Positions 7,891 through 16,763 of a stretch of DNA of 33,487 nt are shown here, piece after piece. The notes beneath the pieces were generated by a model, which had not been told where the DNA came from, did not search any database, and saw only the letters and a program-made list of their open reading frames with translations. The stretch comes from Thioglobus_C sp964448305 (GTDB taxonomy: Bacteria; Pseudomonadota; Gammaproteobacteria; PS1; Pseudothioglobaceae), in the NCBI GenBank assembly GCA_964448305.1, contig CAYUWB010000012.1, positions 1-33,487 of the forward strand. The letters run 5' to 3'. Every line of letters starts with the position of its first letter. The first letter of the stretch is position 1. The position numbers and the translations under genes were made by a program.

Positions 7891-10800
7891 TCCACACCCA
7901 TCAAGGTATTAGCGCTCTTGGTTCTTTTAAAACCAAAGCTTTACAAACAAAAATATCAAAAGCACAGCCTGGTTTAAAGCTATTAGCCGCTGAGTTTATT
8001 CACTTTGCTGACCTTAACGAAGCGCTTAGCGAAGTAGAAACAAACCACCTTAATCACCTACTGTCTTACACGCCAATACTATCAGCTAATTCGGCAAAGT
8101 CTAGCGTTGTTGTTATCCCTAGATTAGGTACTATTTCACCTTGGTCATCTAAAGCCACTGATATTGTGCATTTGTGCGATATTGACAAAATTAATCGCAT
8201 TGAACGTGCAACTGTTTACCATTTTGATGCCAAAATTACCAAATCAACACCGGTGCTGGCTGCAATCATGGACAAAATGACCGAGTCAGTCCTAGAATCA
8301 GTTGATGATGCACACACTATTTTTGATAATTTTAAACCCCAACCTTTCGCCGATGTTGACATTTTAAACAATGGTAAATCAGCCTTAGAAAAAACCAACA
8401 TTGAGCTTGGTTTGGCGCTTAGCGATGGTGAAATTGATTACTTAGTTGAGAGCTTCACAAAATTAGAACGAAACCCAACCGATATAGAATTAATGATGTT
8501 TGCTCAAGCAAACTCAGAGCATTGTCGTCACAAAATATTTAATGCTGACTGGAAAATTGACGATGCAGAACAGGCAAAAAGCCTATTCGCCATGATTCGA
8601 AATACCTATCACAAACATCCTGAAGGTTTGTTAAGTGTTTATTCTGATAATTCAGCCGTTATGGCGGGTTATGAAGGCGAACGATTTTATGCTGATGAGA
8701 ACGGCAAGTATGTCAGTTCAAAAGAACACCGCGCCATCTTAATGAAAGTAGAAACGCACAACCACCCTACTGCCATTGCCCCACACCCAGGTGCGGCAAC
8801 CGGCTCTGGTGGTGAAATTCGTGATGAGGGCGCAACAGGTCAAGGCTCTAAACCCAAAGTTGGTTTGTGTGGCTTTAGTGTTTCCAATCTTAAAATTAAC
8901 CATGCTCAACAACCCTGGGAAGTTGATTATGGCAAGCCTAATCAAATCGTTTCAGCACTTGATATTATGCTTGAGGGTCCGATTGGCGCTGCTGCGTTTA
9001 ATAACGAATTTGGCCGTCCAAATACCTTGGGTTATTTTAGAACTTTTGAGCAACAAACACCAAATGGTGAAGTTCGCGGTTATCACAAACCCATTATGCT
9101 CGCTGGTGGCTTGGGACATATTCAAGAGCAACATATTCAAAAAGGTGAGATTCCGGTAGGTAGCAAAATCATTGTTTTAGGTGGCCCGGCGATGCTGATT
9201 GGCCTTGGTGGTGGTGCAGCCTCTAGTGTTAAAAGTGGTGAACAAAGTGAAGACTTAGATTTTGCCTCTGTACAGCGTGCTAACCCTGAAATGGAACGAC
9301 GCGCCCAAGAAGTGATTGACCGTTGTGCCAACCTTGGTAAGGGTAACCCTATTATCTCCATTCATGATATCGGTGCAGGTGGTTTATCAAACGGCTTGCC
9401 TGAGTTAGTTAACGATTCAGGTCGTGGTGGTCGCTTTGAATTGCGCGCTATCCCAAATGACGACAATCAAATGTCGCCTTTGGAAATTTGGTGTAACGAA
9501 TCTCAAGAACGTTATGTTCTTGCCATCGCCCCTAATAGCTTAGATTTATTTGAGCGTATTTGTGAGCGCGAACGCGCCCCATTTGCTGTATTGGGCGAAT
9601 CAACGAAAGACCAAGCATTGGTTTTAAGTGACTCGCTGTTTGACAATAATCCAATTGATATGCCGATGAGCGTTTTACTAGGCAATCCACCAAAAACCAG
9701 TATTAATGCACAAACCCCTGTTGATAATCTTAATACGCTAGATGTTGATGGTATCAAGCTTGATGAAGCCATTACTCGCATCTTGCAATTGCCAACCGTT
9801 GCTAGCAAAAACTTCTTAATCACCATTGGCGATCGAAGTGTTACCGGCATGGTGGCGCGTGATCAATTTGTAGGGCCGTGGCAAGTGCCGGTGGCAGATT
9901 GTGCGATTTCCATATCTGACTACATTGGCTTTAAAGGCGAAATTATGTCACTTGGTGAGAAAACACCATTGGCATTGGTGAATGCTGAATCTGCCGCAAG
10001 AATGACCATTGGTGAGTCGTTAACCAATATGTTGGGCGGTTATGTTGAAGATATTCATGATATTAGCTTAAGCGCCAATTGGATGAGTGCCAGTGGTCAT
10101 CCGGGGGAAGACGCCAAGCTATTTGAAGCTGTTAAAGCTGTAGGCATGGACTTGTGTCCAGAATTAGGGCTAACAGTACCGGTTGGTAAAGATTCAATGA
10201 GCATGAGAAGCTCTTGGGTTGAAAATGGTAAAGATAAAGCCGTAACTGCGCCGCTCTCATTAATCATTACTGCGTTTAGTAAAACACCTGATGTTCGTTT
10301 ACAAAAAACACCTTTATTAGAAACCGACTTAAGTTCTGAATTATTATTAATCGACTTAGGCTTTGGCCAAAATCGCATGGGTGGCTCGTGTCTAGCGCAA
10401 GTGCACAATCAAGTTGGCGATATTGCGCCAAATCTTGACGATAGCGCTGTGTTTAAATCATTCTTCGCCACCATTAACCAACTTAATAAAGATGGCCTAA
10501 TCAGCGCTTATCACGACCGCAGTGATGGTGGTGTGATCACTACATTACTAGAAATGGCTTTTGCCTCTCATTGCGGATTAAGCATTACATCAGATGCTAG
10601 CATTGAACACTTGTTTAATGAAGAACTGGGCTGTGTTATTCAAGTTAAATCTGAAAACAAAAACGCCGTTGCTGATGCTTTAAAAGCAGCAGGTCTTGAG
10701 TCTTGCACGCACTCAATTGCAACGCTTAATAGCTCAGACACTATTGAAATTATCACCAATGGCCAAACCATTTACGCTCAGCCTCGCGCTGAATTACACA

Positions 10801-11717
10801 GCCTTTGGTCAAAAACCTCGTATGAAATTGCTAAATTACGTGACAACCCAGATTGTGCACAGCAAGAGTTTGATGCTGTCAGCCAATCAACAGACGGCAT
10901 TAAAACAGATCTAAGTTTTGATCTTAATCAGTCTATCGTTAGCCCTTACATTAAAACCAGCGTTAAACCTCAAATTGCTATCTTGAGAGAACAAGGTGTT
11001 AACGGCCAAGTGGAAATGGGTGCAGCGTTTGATAAAGCACAGTTTGATGCAATTGACGTACACATGAGTGATATCTTATCGGGTCGATTATCTTTGGATG
11101 AATTCAAAGGTTTGGTGGCTTGTGGTGGATTCTCATACGGTGACGTACTGGGTGCAGGTCGCGGTTGGGCTAGCTCAATCCTTTACAATGCTCGCGCTAA
11201 AGATGAGTTTGAAGCCTTCTTTAACCGTGAAGACAGCTTTGCTTTAGGTGTTTGTAACGGTTGCCAGATGATTTCAAACCTTACTGAAATTATTCCTGGT
11301 TCGCAAAACTGGCCAAGTTTTAATCGCAATACATCAGAGCAATTTGAGGCACGTTTCTCAAGCGTTAAAATTGGCGAATCAAACTCTATCTTCTTAAAAG
11401 GTATGGCCGGTTCAACCATGCCAATTGCCATTGCCCACGGCGAAGGCCGAGCAAGCTTTAACAACGGCTCTGCAAACAACATCGCCCTACAATATGTTGA
11501 TCACAGCGGTGCAACCACGCAAGCCTACCCGCACAATCCAAACGGATCAGAGCAAGCTACTGCTGGTGTTACTAATGATTCAGGGCGTGTTACCATTATG
11601 ATGCCTCACCCTGAGCGTGTATTTCGTGCGGTACAAAACTCACATCATCCAAAAGGTTGGAATGAGCGCAGCCCATGGATGCGAATGTTTGAAAATGCCA
11701 GAGCCTGGGTTGATTGA
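7887..11717 (+). CDS. purL: Phosphoribosylformylglycinamidine synthase (single-chain PurL)
   Basis: Catalyses the ATP- and glutamine-dependent conversion of FGAR to FGAM, the fourth step of purine synthesis. At 1276 residues it is the long single-chain form typical of gammaproteobacteria. Visible parts are: the N-terminal PurS-like region, the linker with NSEHCRHK, two AIRS-like ATP-binding halves (KVETHNHPTAI in the first; SVTGMVARDQ and PVGKDSMSM in the second), and a C-terminal class I glutamine amidotransferase with nucleophile Cys1123 in GVCNGCQ and the MPHPER His/Glu pair. The ATGA overlap with yebC implies coupling. The downstream metallopeptidase gene begins inside its 3' end. Confidence 0.98.
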   Translation: MIHTHQGISALGSFKTKALQTKISKAQPGLKLLAAEFIHFADLNEALSEVETNHLNHLLSYTPILSANSAKSSVVVIPRLGTISPWSSKATDIVHLCDIDKINRIERATVYHFDAKITKSTPVLAAIMDKMTESVLESVDDAHTIFDNFKPQPFADVDILNNGKSALEKTNIELGLALSDGEIDYLVESFTKLERNPTDIELMMFAQANSEHCRHKIFNADWKIDDAEQAKSLFAMIRNTYHKHPEGLLSVYSDNSAVMAGYEGERFYADENGKYVSSKEHRAILMKVETHNHPTAIAPHPGAATGSGGEIRDEGATGQGSKPKVGLCGFSVSNLKINHAQQPWEVDYGKPNQIVSALDIMLEGPIGAAAFNNEFGRPNTLGYFRTFEQQTPNGEVRGYHKPIMLAGGLGHIQEQHIQKGEIPVGSKIIVLGGPAMLIGLGGGAASSVKSGEQSEDLDFASVQRANPEMERRAQEVIDRCANLGKGNPIISIHDIGAGGLSNGLPELVNDSGRGGRFELRAIPNDDNQMSPLEIWCNESQERYVLAIAPNSLDLFERICERERAPFAVLGESTKDQALVLSDSLFDNNPIDMPMSVLLGNPPKTSINAQTPVDNLNTLDVDGIKLDEAITRILQLPTVASKNFLITIGDRSVTGMVARDQFVGPWQVPVADCAISISDYIGFKGEIMSLGEKTPLALVNAESAARMTIGESLTNMLGGYVEDIHDISLSANWMSASGHPGEDAKLFEAVKAVGMDLCPELGLTVPVGKDSMSMRSSWVENGKDKAVTAPLSLIITAFSKTPDVRLQKTPLLETDLSSELLLIDLGFGQNRMGGSCLAQVHNQVGDIAPNLDDSAVFKSFFATINQLNKDGLISAYHDRSDGGVITTLLEMAFASHCGLSITSDASIEHLFNEELGCVIQVKSENKNAVADALKAAGLESCTHSIATLNSSDTIEIITNGQTIYAQPRAELHSLWSKTSYEIAKLRDNPDCAQQEFDAVSQSTDGIKTDLSFDLNQSIVSPYIKTSVKPQIAILREQGVNGQVEMGAAFDKAQFDAIDVHMSDILSGRLSLDEFKGLVACGGFSYGDVLGAGRGWASSILYNARAKDEFEAFFNREDSFALGVCNGCQMISNLTEIIPGSQNWPSFNRNTSEQFEARFSSVKIGESNSIFLKGMAGSTMPIAIAHGEGRASFNNGSANNIALQYVDHSGATTQAYPHNPNGSEQATAGVTNDSGRVTIMMPHPERVFRAVQNSHHPKGWNERSPWMRMFENARAWVD

Positions 11718-12363
11718 TTACACACTCATCCGCTCTAAACGCAAAACATTGAGTTTGCAAATTAACAACAATGCTGAACTTATTATTCGTTGCTCACAAA
11801 AACTCTCTATTAAAGAAGTAGAATCCTTTGTTATCGATAAATCACGCTGGATAGAAAAGAAACAACGCGCAATACAGTCACAACAAATACATGCGCCAAA
11901 TTACAACGCAGGTGAGCAGTTTTTATATTTAGGCAATCAATATCCGTTGATTCATAATGCCAAACAAACTCCTAAACTCGACTTTGATGGCAAGATGTTT
12001 AGTTTAAAAAGTGATGGATATTCAGCTTTTCATGCTTGGTACAAAGCTGCTTTTAAAAAAATCGCCCTACCAAGATTGGATTATTATGCCGATACTTACC
12101 AGCTCAAATACCAACAAGTAAGACTTAAAGCGCAAAAAACCCTGTGGGGATCTTGCTCTTCGGTGAACAACATCAATCTCAACTATTTACTTATTCAAGC
12201 GCCAATATCAGTCATTGATTACGTCATTGTGCACGAGTTGTGCCATACGGTGCATAAAAACCATTCGAAAGATTTTTGGCAGTTGGTTGAATCAATATTG
12301 CCAAAATATAAAGCCAGCAAAAGCTGGCTTAAAGATAACGGCTATAAGCTACATAACTTATAG
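11695..12363 (+). CDS. YgjP-like (DUF45) zinc metallopeptidase
   Basis: A 222-residue protein of the YgjP/DUF45 family of SprT/wss-like metallopeptidases, of uncertain physiological role. The C-terminal half contains WGSCSS, then the zinc motif HELCH followed by HKNHSKDFW, giving three histidine ligands and a catalytic Glu. The start at 11695 (MPEPGLIDY) is chosen because family similarity begins about there. It overlaps the end of purL by 23 bp in another frame. A TTG at 11710 is an alternative. The open frame extends further upstream inside purL, but that part has no family character. It converges on grxD with a 12-bp gap. Confidence 0.85.
   Translation: MPEPGLIDYTLIRSKRKTLSLQINNNAELIIRCSQKLSIKEVESFVIDKSRWIEKKQRAIQSQQIHAPNYNAGEQFLYLGNQYPLIHNAKQTPKLDFDGKMFSLKSDGYSAFHAWYKAAFKKIALPRLDYYADTYQLKYQQVRLKAQKTLWGSCSSVNNINLNYLLIQAPISVIDYVIVHELCHTVHKNHSKDFWQLVESILPKYKASKSWLKDNGYKLHNL
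12311..12330 (-). terminator. Possible terminator of the grxD transcript inside the 3' end of the YgjP gene
   Basis: A perfect 8-bp G+C-containing stem with a 4-nt loop (12311-12318 and 12323-12330). Read on the reverse strand it is followed by a T-rich stretch (TTTATATTTT). It lies 46 bp beyond the grxD stop, within the convergent gene. A second 8-bp inverted repeat (12341-12348 and 12357-12364) lies between them without a T-tract. Confidence 0.4.
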
Positions 12364-12375
12364 CTGAAAAACAAA

Positions 12376-12705
12376 TTACTTGTTATTAAACTTGTCTTCT
12401 GCTTCTTGCATGGCCGCCTCTAAGGTGCCCATTTCAGCCATCTCAATAATAATATCGCCACCGCCGACTAACTCAGCATTGAAATAGATTTGCGGAAAAG
12501 TTGGCCAATCTTGGAAAGCTGGCAAGTTTTGCATAACTTCTTGATCTTCAAAGATATTCACATAAGCAAACTCAACGCCAGTTGATGCTAGTGTTTGCGC
12601 AGCACGTGCTGAAAACCCACACTGTGGAAATTGTGGTGTGCCTTTCATATAAAGTACGATTGGTGCACTGTCTACTTGAGCTTGAATTCTATCCATTATG
12701 TCCAT
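12376..12705 (-). CDS. grxD: Monothiol glutaredoxin Grx4
   Basis: A 109-residue cytoplasmic CGFS glutaredoxin of the kind that carries and transfers 2Fe-2S clusters with glutathione, often with BolA. The CGFS active site has Cys29. Lys21 and the WPTFPQIY and GGGDI segments form the glutathione-binding groove. The start has a GGAGT ribosome binding site at good spacing; a second in-frame ATG three codons in is less well placed. It has its own candidate promoter at 12750-12778. In an organism handling sulfur and Fe-S enzymes (NadA, IspG, RlmN and LeuC are all in this window) a cluster-carrier role is expected. Confidence 0.95.
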   Translation of the reverse strand: MDIMDRIQAQVDSAPIVLYMKGTPQFPQCGFSARAAQTLASTGVEFAYVNIFEDQEVMQNLPAFQDWPTFPQIYFNAELVGGGDIIIEMAEMGTLEAAMQEAEDKFNNK

Positions 12706-12749
12706 TGTGTTACTCCTATTTAATCTAATTTAATTCTGAATGTCCGAGT

Positions 12750-12778
12750 ATTTTACTCTTATATTAATTATTAAGCAA
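12750..12778 (-). promoter_or_regulatory. Candidate sigma-70 promoter for grxD
   Basis: On the reverse strand TTGCTT (12773-12778) and TAAAAT (12750-12755) are separated by 17 bp, giving a leader of about 38 nt before grxD with its GGAGT site. Motif match only. Confidence 0.4.
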
Positions 12779-12783
12779 TTACT

Positions 12784-13374
12784 CTATTGCTTAATCGCCT
12801 GAGAGATTGTGTACTTTTGCCCTTGTTTGAGTTTTTTATAATTGCCAAATACCGATTTAAAATTATCTTTAATAAAATTACGTAAACCATTAATGGTGAC
12901 AAAAGTGATCTTACCACCTGGTTTTAAAGCATCATAGGCATCATATAGAATAATACTCAGTTGTTCTCGCCCTACTTTTGCAGGCACATTGGAAATAATC
13001 TGATCAAAGTAATTGTTTTTATTAACACTCAAAAATGCATCCGATAAATAAGCTTCGGCATTATCAATATGATTAAGTTTGGCGTTGTTATTTGATAATT
13101 CAACTGCAACAAAGTCTTTATCCACCATGTGCACTTCACCTTTTGGACAAGACTTAGCAACAGATAAACCAATCGGCCCATAACCACAGCCAAGATCTAG
13201 ACATTTATCATGCTCATCAATATTTAGATACTTCATTAATAACAAAGTACCATCATCAATCGCACGCGGTGAAAATACACCCCATCGTGTTTTAAGGGTT
13301 AGGTCATGGTCTAACAAAGTAGCTTGAACACTAAGCTCTTGTTTTAATTTAGGAATATCTTGACGTGTAAACAT
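12784..13374 (-). CDS. Class I SAM-dependent methyltransferase (small MTS domain, RsmC-like fold)
   Basis: A 196-residue methyltransferase with only the MTS-type domain, so it lacks the N-terminal half of E. coli RsmC and resembles the short YbxB-type proteins. Motif I (CLDLGCGYG) lies at residues 58-66. The usual NPPF motif IV is replaced by SNVPAK at about 128-133, which argues against assigning classical RsmC activity. The target could be rRNA, protein or another substrate. It starts 6 bp after the trhO stop and is probably cotranscribed with it. Confidence 0.8.
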   Translation of the reverse strand: MFTRQDIPKLKQELSVQATLLDHDLTLKTRWGVFSPRAIDDGTLLLMKYLNIDEHDKCLDLGCGYGPIGLSVAKSCPKGEVHMVDKDFVAVELSNNNAKLNHIDNAEAYLSDAFLSVNKNNYFDQIISNVPAKVGREQLSIILYDAYDALKPGGKITFVTINGLRNFIKDNFKSVFGNYKKLKQGQKYTISQAIKQ

Positions 13375-13380
13375 AGGTAA

Positions 13381-14340
13381 TTATTTTTGTTTTTTAAGTG
13401 TCCTTTCCTTGGCTTTGGCAGCAATAATCTGACTTGCATGATCACCAATATGCTCTTCACCACGCGCTTTAGCTAGCTGTATTTGACGTTCTCTTTCACG
13501 ATAACGACTAACTTGCTCTTCGCTACGAGAACCATAACAACGCGGACAAGACACGCCTTTTTCATAATAAGGATGTTGCTTATCTTCATCTGTAATCGGA
13601 TAACGACAAGCATGACATTGATCGTATTGCCCTTGCTCTAAATTATGTTTAACAGCAACACGATCATCAAACACAAAGCATTCACCTTCCCACAGGCTTT
13701 GCTCTTCATTCATTTCTTCTAAGTATTTTAAAATACCACCCTGTAGATGATAAACCGTATCAAACCCTTGTGATTTTAAATAAGCCGTTGATTTTTCACA
13801 ACGAATACCACCCGTGCAAAACATAGCTACTTTTTTACCGCGATATTGCTCTAAATTATCTTTAGTATAGGACGGGAATTCTCTAAAAGTTTCAGTGTTA
13901 GGATTAATGGCACCTTTAAAACTACCAATCTCATATTCGTAATTATTACGGGTATCGATTAAGACTACATCGGGGTCACTAATTAAATCATTCCAGTCCT
14001 GAGGAGAAACATAGGTACCTACCGAAGACAAAGGATCAACGTGCTCAACACCCAAGGTAACAATTTCTTTTTTAAGTTTGACTTTTAATCTTTTAAACGG
14101 TGCGGTTTCGCTGTGTGAAAATTTAATCTCTAAATTATCAAATCGACCATCATCTTTCAAAAACTGAATAATGCCATCAATTGATGCTTTTGATCCTGAA
14201 ATCGTACCATTTAAACCCTCTAAAGCCAAAAGAATAGTACCCTTAACTTCTAATTTCACCATTAGTTCACGCAATGGCGTGCGAAATTCTTCAAAATCGT
14301 CTAATCGTACAAATTGATACAAAGCACAAACAGTAAACAT
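13381..14340 (-). CDS. trhO: tRNA uridine-34 hydroxylase TrhO (YceA), rhodanese-like
   Basis: A 319-residue member of the YceA/TrhO family, which uses O2 to hydroxylate uridine 34 of certain tRNAs (ho5U). An N-terminal acylphosphatase-like domain (about 1-95) is followed by a rhodanese domain whose active loop FCTGGIRCEKS places Cys175 at the catalytic site and Cys181 nearby. A C-terminal CHAC...CPRC pattern could bind metal. The C-terminus is basic and charged. It has its own candidate promoter and leads a small operon with the downstream methyltransferase gene. Confidence 0.93.
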   Translation of the reverse strand: MFTVCALYQFVRLDDFEEFRTPLRELMVKLEVKGTILLALEGLNGTISGSKASIDGIIQFLKDDGRFDNLEIKFSHSETAPFKRLKVKLKKEIVTLGVEHVDPLSSVGTYVSPQDWNDLISDPDVVLIDTRNNYEYEIGSFKGAINPNTETFREFPSYTKDNLEQYRGKKVAMFCTGGIRCEKSTAYLKSQGFDTVYHLQGGILKYLEEMNEEQSLWEGECFVFDDRVAVKHNLEQGQYDQCHACRYPITDEDKQHPYYEKGVSCPRCYGSRSEEQVSRYRERERQIQLAKARGEEHIGDHASQIIAAKAKERTLKKQK

Positions 14341-14365
14341 AAGAAATCATTAAGTGAAAATCACT

Positions 14366-14394
14366 ATTTTACTGTATCAGTCTAATACCAACAA
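14366..14394 (-). promoter_or_regulatory. Candidate sigma-70 promoter for trhO
   Basis: On the reverse strand TTGTTG (14389-14394) and TAAAAT (14366-14371) are 17 bp apart, with a leader of about 19 nt to the trhO start. Its -35 end abuts the palindrome at 14394-14409. Confidence 0.4.
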
Positions 14395-14409
14395 TTGATT
14401 ATAATCAAT
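14394..14409. promoter_or_regulatory. 16-bp perfect palindrome in the trhO/dxs divergent region, possible operator
   Basis: ATTGATTATAATCAAT is a perfect inverted repeat between the two divergent genes. It touches the -35 of the trhO promoter candidate and lies about 28 bp upstream of the dxs -10 candidate. The size and symmetry suit a dimeric regulator, but no regulator is known from the sequence and the base composition makes chance possible. Confidence 0.3.
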
Positions 14410-14436
14410 GTTAATAATGCACACAGATCAAGCAAG

Positions 14437-14442
14437 TATAAT
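14437..14442 (+). promoter_or_regulatory. Candidate -10 element for dxs
   Basis: A consensus TATAAT that would start a transcript around 14449, giving a leader of about 20 nt to the GTG start. The -35 region is not recognisable, so an activator may be needed or the site may be wrong. Confidence 0.35.
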
Positions 14443-14469
14443 GGAGCTCTTTAAATATTTTCTCTATAC

Positions 14470-16272
14470 GTGCTCGATTCCATCCACTCTCCACAAGATA
14501 TTAAACAACTGGATTTAGACCAACTACAATCCTTAGTGGATGAAATACGTGTATTTTTAATTGAAAACATTCAAAAAACCGGTGGTCATCTAGCGCCCAA
14601 TCTTGGCACAGTTGAATTAACGGTTGCCATGCATTATGTTTTTGACACACCTGATGACAGCTTTGTATTTGATGTGGGGCACCAAGCCTATACACATAAA
14701 ATCTTAACTGGTCGCCTAGATAAAATGCACACTTTGCGTCAAAAAAATGGCCTTTCTGGCTTTACCAAGCGTAGCGAGAGTGAGCACGATGCCTTTGGTG
14801 CTGGACATTCCTCTACTTCAATTAGTGCCGCGCTAGGGATTGCCATTGGCAATAAAATCAACCAAGTTGAGAAAAAATCTATCGCCGTTATTGGCGATGG
14901 TGCACTCACTGGTGGCATGTCTTTTGAAGCGCTAAATCATGCGGGTGATTCAGATGCGGATTTACTCATTATTCTTAATGACAATGACATGAGCATCTCT
15001 AAAAATGTGGGTGCGATGAATAAGTATCTAACTAAACTTATTTCTGGCAAGGTGTACTCCACCATGAAATCAAAATCTCTAGGGTTTTTAGAAAAAATGC
15101 CAATGGTACATGAATTTGCCAAGCGTTCAGAAGAGCACATTAAAGGCATGGTGTTGCCCAGCACCTTATTTGAAGAGCTAAGCATTGATTATTTTGGCCC
15201 TATTGATGGGCATGATTTACCCATGCTGATTAAGACTTTGCAAAATTTAAAGCAACTTAAAATGCCACGCTTGCTTCATATTATTACCAAAAAAGGTTAT
15301 GGTTTAGAAACGGCAGAAAACGACCCTTGTAAATTTCATGGGGTGGCACCTGCAGAAACAAACAGTTCTACACTGCCAAGCTATAGCGCAGTTTTTGGCC
15401 AATGGTTATTAGACACGGCTAAAGATGATCAGCAATTGATGGCGATTACACCAGCTATGTGTACTGGCTCTGGCATGAGTGAATTTGAAACCAAGTTCCC
15501 TGAACAATACTTTGATGTTGGTATTGCCGAACAACACGCTGTTACTTTTGCCGGCGGTTTAGCGACACAAGGCTTAAAGCCTGTTGTAGCGATTTATTCC
15601 ACCTTTTTGCAAAGAGGTTATGACCAACTCATTCATGATATTGCCCTGCAAAATTTAAATGTTATCTTTGCTATTGATCGTGCAGGTCTGGTCGGTGCCG
15701 ATGGTGCAACCCATGCGGGTAGCTTTGACTTAAGTTTTTTAAGATGTATCCCTAATTTAATCATTATGGCGCCGAGTAACGCCAGTGAGCTGTATCAAAT
15801 GCTTAATACAGCTTATCACACAAGTGGTCCAATGTGTGTACGCTACCCTCGTGGAACCTCTTTAATTAAAGACTACAGCAGCAACAATACAATAGAAATT
15901 GGCAAAGGTAATGTCGCTAGATTGGGTAACAAAACTGCAATCTTTGCCTTTGGTACCACACTTGATCAAGCGCTTATTGCAGGAGAAAAATTAGATGCAA
16001 CCGTAGTCGATATGCGCTTTGTTAAACCTCTGGATGAAGCATTAATTTTAAAACTTGCGCAAACACACCAACAACTTATTAGCATTGAAGATAACGCAAT
16101 TACCGGTGGTGCTGGGAGTGGCGTTAGTGAGTTATTACACATGCATCAAATCAATACACCACTCACTCTACTGGGGTTGCCAGATAGATTTACCGAACAA
16201 GGATCACAAGAAGAATTGTATGCATTATACGGCTTAGATTCAAAAAGTATCATTCAAGCTGCACAATCATGA
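14470..16272 (+). CDS. dxs: 1-deoxy-D-xylulose-5-phosphate synthase
   Basis: Thiamine-diphosphate enzyme joining pyruvate and glyceraldehyde 3-phosphate, the entry step of the MEP isoprenoid pathway. The protein is 600 residues, slightly shorter than the usual ~620. Thiamine-binding motifs are present (DVGHQAYTHKILTGR, then GDGALTGGMSFEALN), followed by the transketolase pyrimidine-binding domain with the catalytic Glu in GIAEQHAVTFAGG and the C-terminal transketolase domain. The start is GTG at 14470, giving the family N-terminus LDSI-SP. It overlaps the following DUF2062 gene by 4 bp. Another MEP gene, ispG, is nearby on the opposite strand. Confidence 0.97.
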   Translation: MLDSIHSPQDIKQLDLDQLQSLVDEIRVFLIENIQKTGGHLAPNLGTVELTVAMHYVFDTPDDSFVFDVGHQAYTHKILTGRLDKMHTLRQKNGLSGFTKRSESEHDAFGAGHSSTSISAALGIAIGNKINQVEKKSIAVIGDGALTGGMSFEALNHAGDSDADLLIILNDNDMSISKNVGAMNKYLTKLISGKVYSTMKSKSLGFLEKMPMVHEFAKRSEEHIKGMVLPSTLFEELSIDYFGPIDGHDLPMLIKTLQNLKQLKMPRLLHIITKKGYGLETAENDPCKFHGVAPAETNSSTLPSYSAVFGQWLLDTAKDDQQLMAITPAMCTGSGMSEFETKFPEQYFDVGIAEQHAVTFAGGLATQGLKPVVAIYSTFLQRGYDQLIHDIALQNLNVIFAIDRAGLVGADGATHAGSFDLSFLRCIPNLIIMAPSNASELYQMLNTAYHTSGPMCVRYPRGTSLIKDYSSNNTIEIGKGNVARLGNKTAIFAFGTTLDQALIAGEKLDATVVDMRFVKPLDEALILKLAQTHQQLISIEDNAITGGAGSGVSELLHMHQINTPLTLLGLPDRFTEQGSQEELYALYGLDSKSIIQAAQS

Positions 16273-16763
16273 AAAATATCCTCAAACGCCTTAGTCCCGA
16301 TCCACAAGAATTAAAAGATCACAAACATTTGGGTTGGCTTAGTGAGCATTTACACGATCCAAGTCTGTGGAATTTTAATCGACGTTCGATTTCTAAAGCT
16401 TTTGCGGTTGGTTTATTTTGCGCTTTTATTCCGGTGCCTTTTCAAATGCTATTAGCAGCCCCCGGTGCGGTTATTTTTTCAGCAAACTTGCCTTTATCAG
16501 TTGCCTTGGTATGGATTACCAACCCAATTACCATGCCGCCAATCTACTACGGGTGTTATAAACTAGGAGCTTGGATATTAGGCATTGAAATTCAGCAAGA
16601 CTTTGTGATGTCGCTCGATTATGTTTGGGAAGTGTTTGGTGTAATTTGGCAGCCTTTCTTGCTTGGTTGTGCTATTGTGTCCATTGCAAGTGCATTCATT
16701 GGTTATTGGACAATCCAGCTTATTTATCGACTTAAGGCTTACAAAAGAATTAAGCGTTCTTGA
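16269..16763 (+). CDS. DUF2062 membrane protein
   Basis: A 164-residue protein of the DUF2062 family, function unknown. After a charged N-terminus (to about residue 40) there are three hydrophobic segments (about 43-62, 65-85 and 125-153), with the family motif ITNPITMPPIYY between them. The start ATG overlaps the dxs stop as ATGA, so it is translated with dxs. Its last 14 bp overlap the end of ispG on the other strand. Confidence 0.87.
   Translation: MKNILKRLSPDPQELKDHKHLGWLSEHLHDPSLWNFNRRSISKAFAVGLFCAFIPVPFQMLLAAPGAVIFSANLPLSVALVWITNPITMPPIYYGCYKLGAWILGIEIQQDFVMSLDYVWEVFGVIWQPFLLGCAIVSIASAFIGYWTIQLIYRLKAYKRIKRS

Noticed and set aside
8739..9361. Several 60-130-codon frames on both strands inside purL, and similar ones in aspS, leuC and asnB.
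   Set aside because: All lie inside strongly supported genes and show no domains or ribosome binding sites; they are expected by chance in long open genes.
11617..11694. A 26-codon N-terminal extension of the YgjP-like protein reaching further into purL.
   Set aside because: The extension lies wholly inside purL in another frame and has no family character. The ATG at 11695 fits the family N-terminus better.
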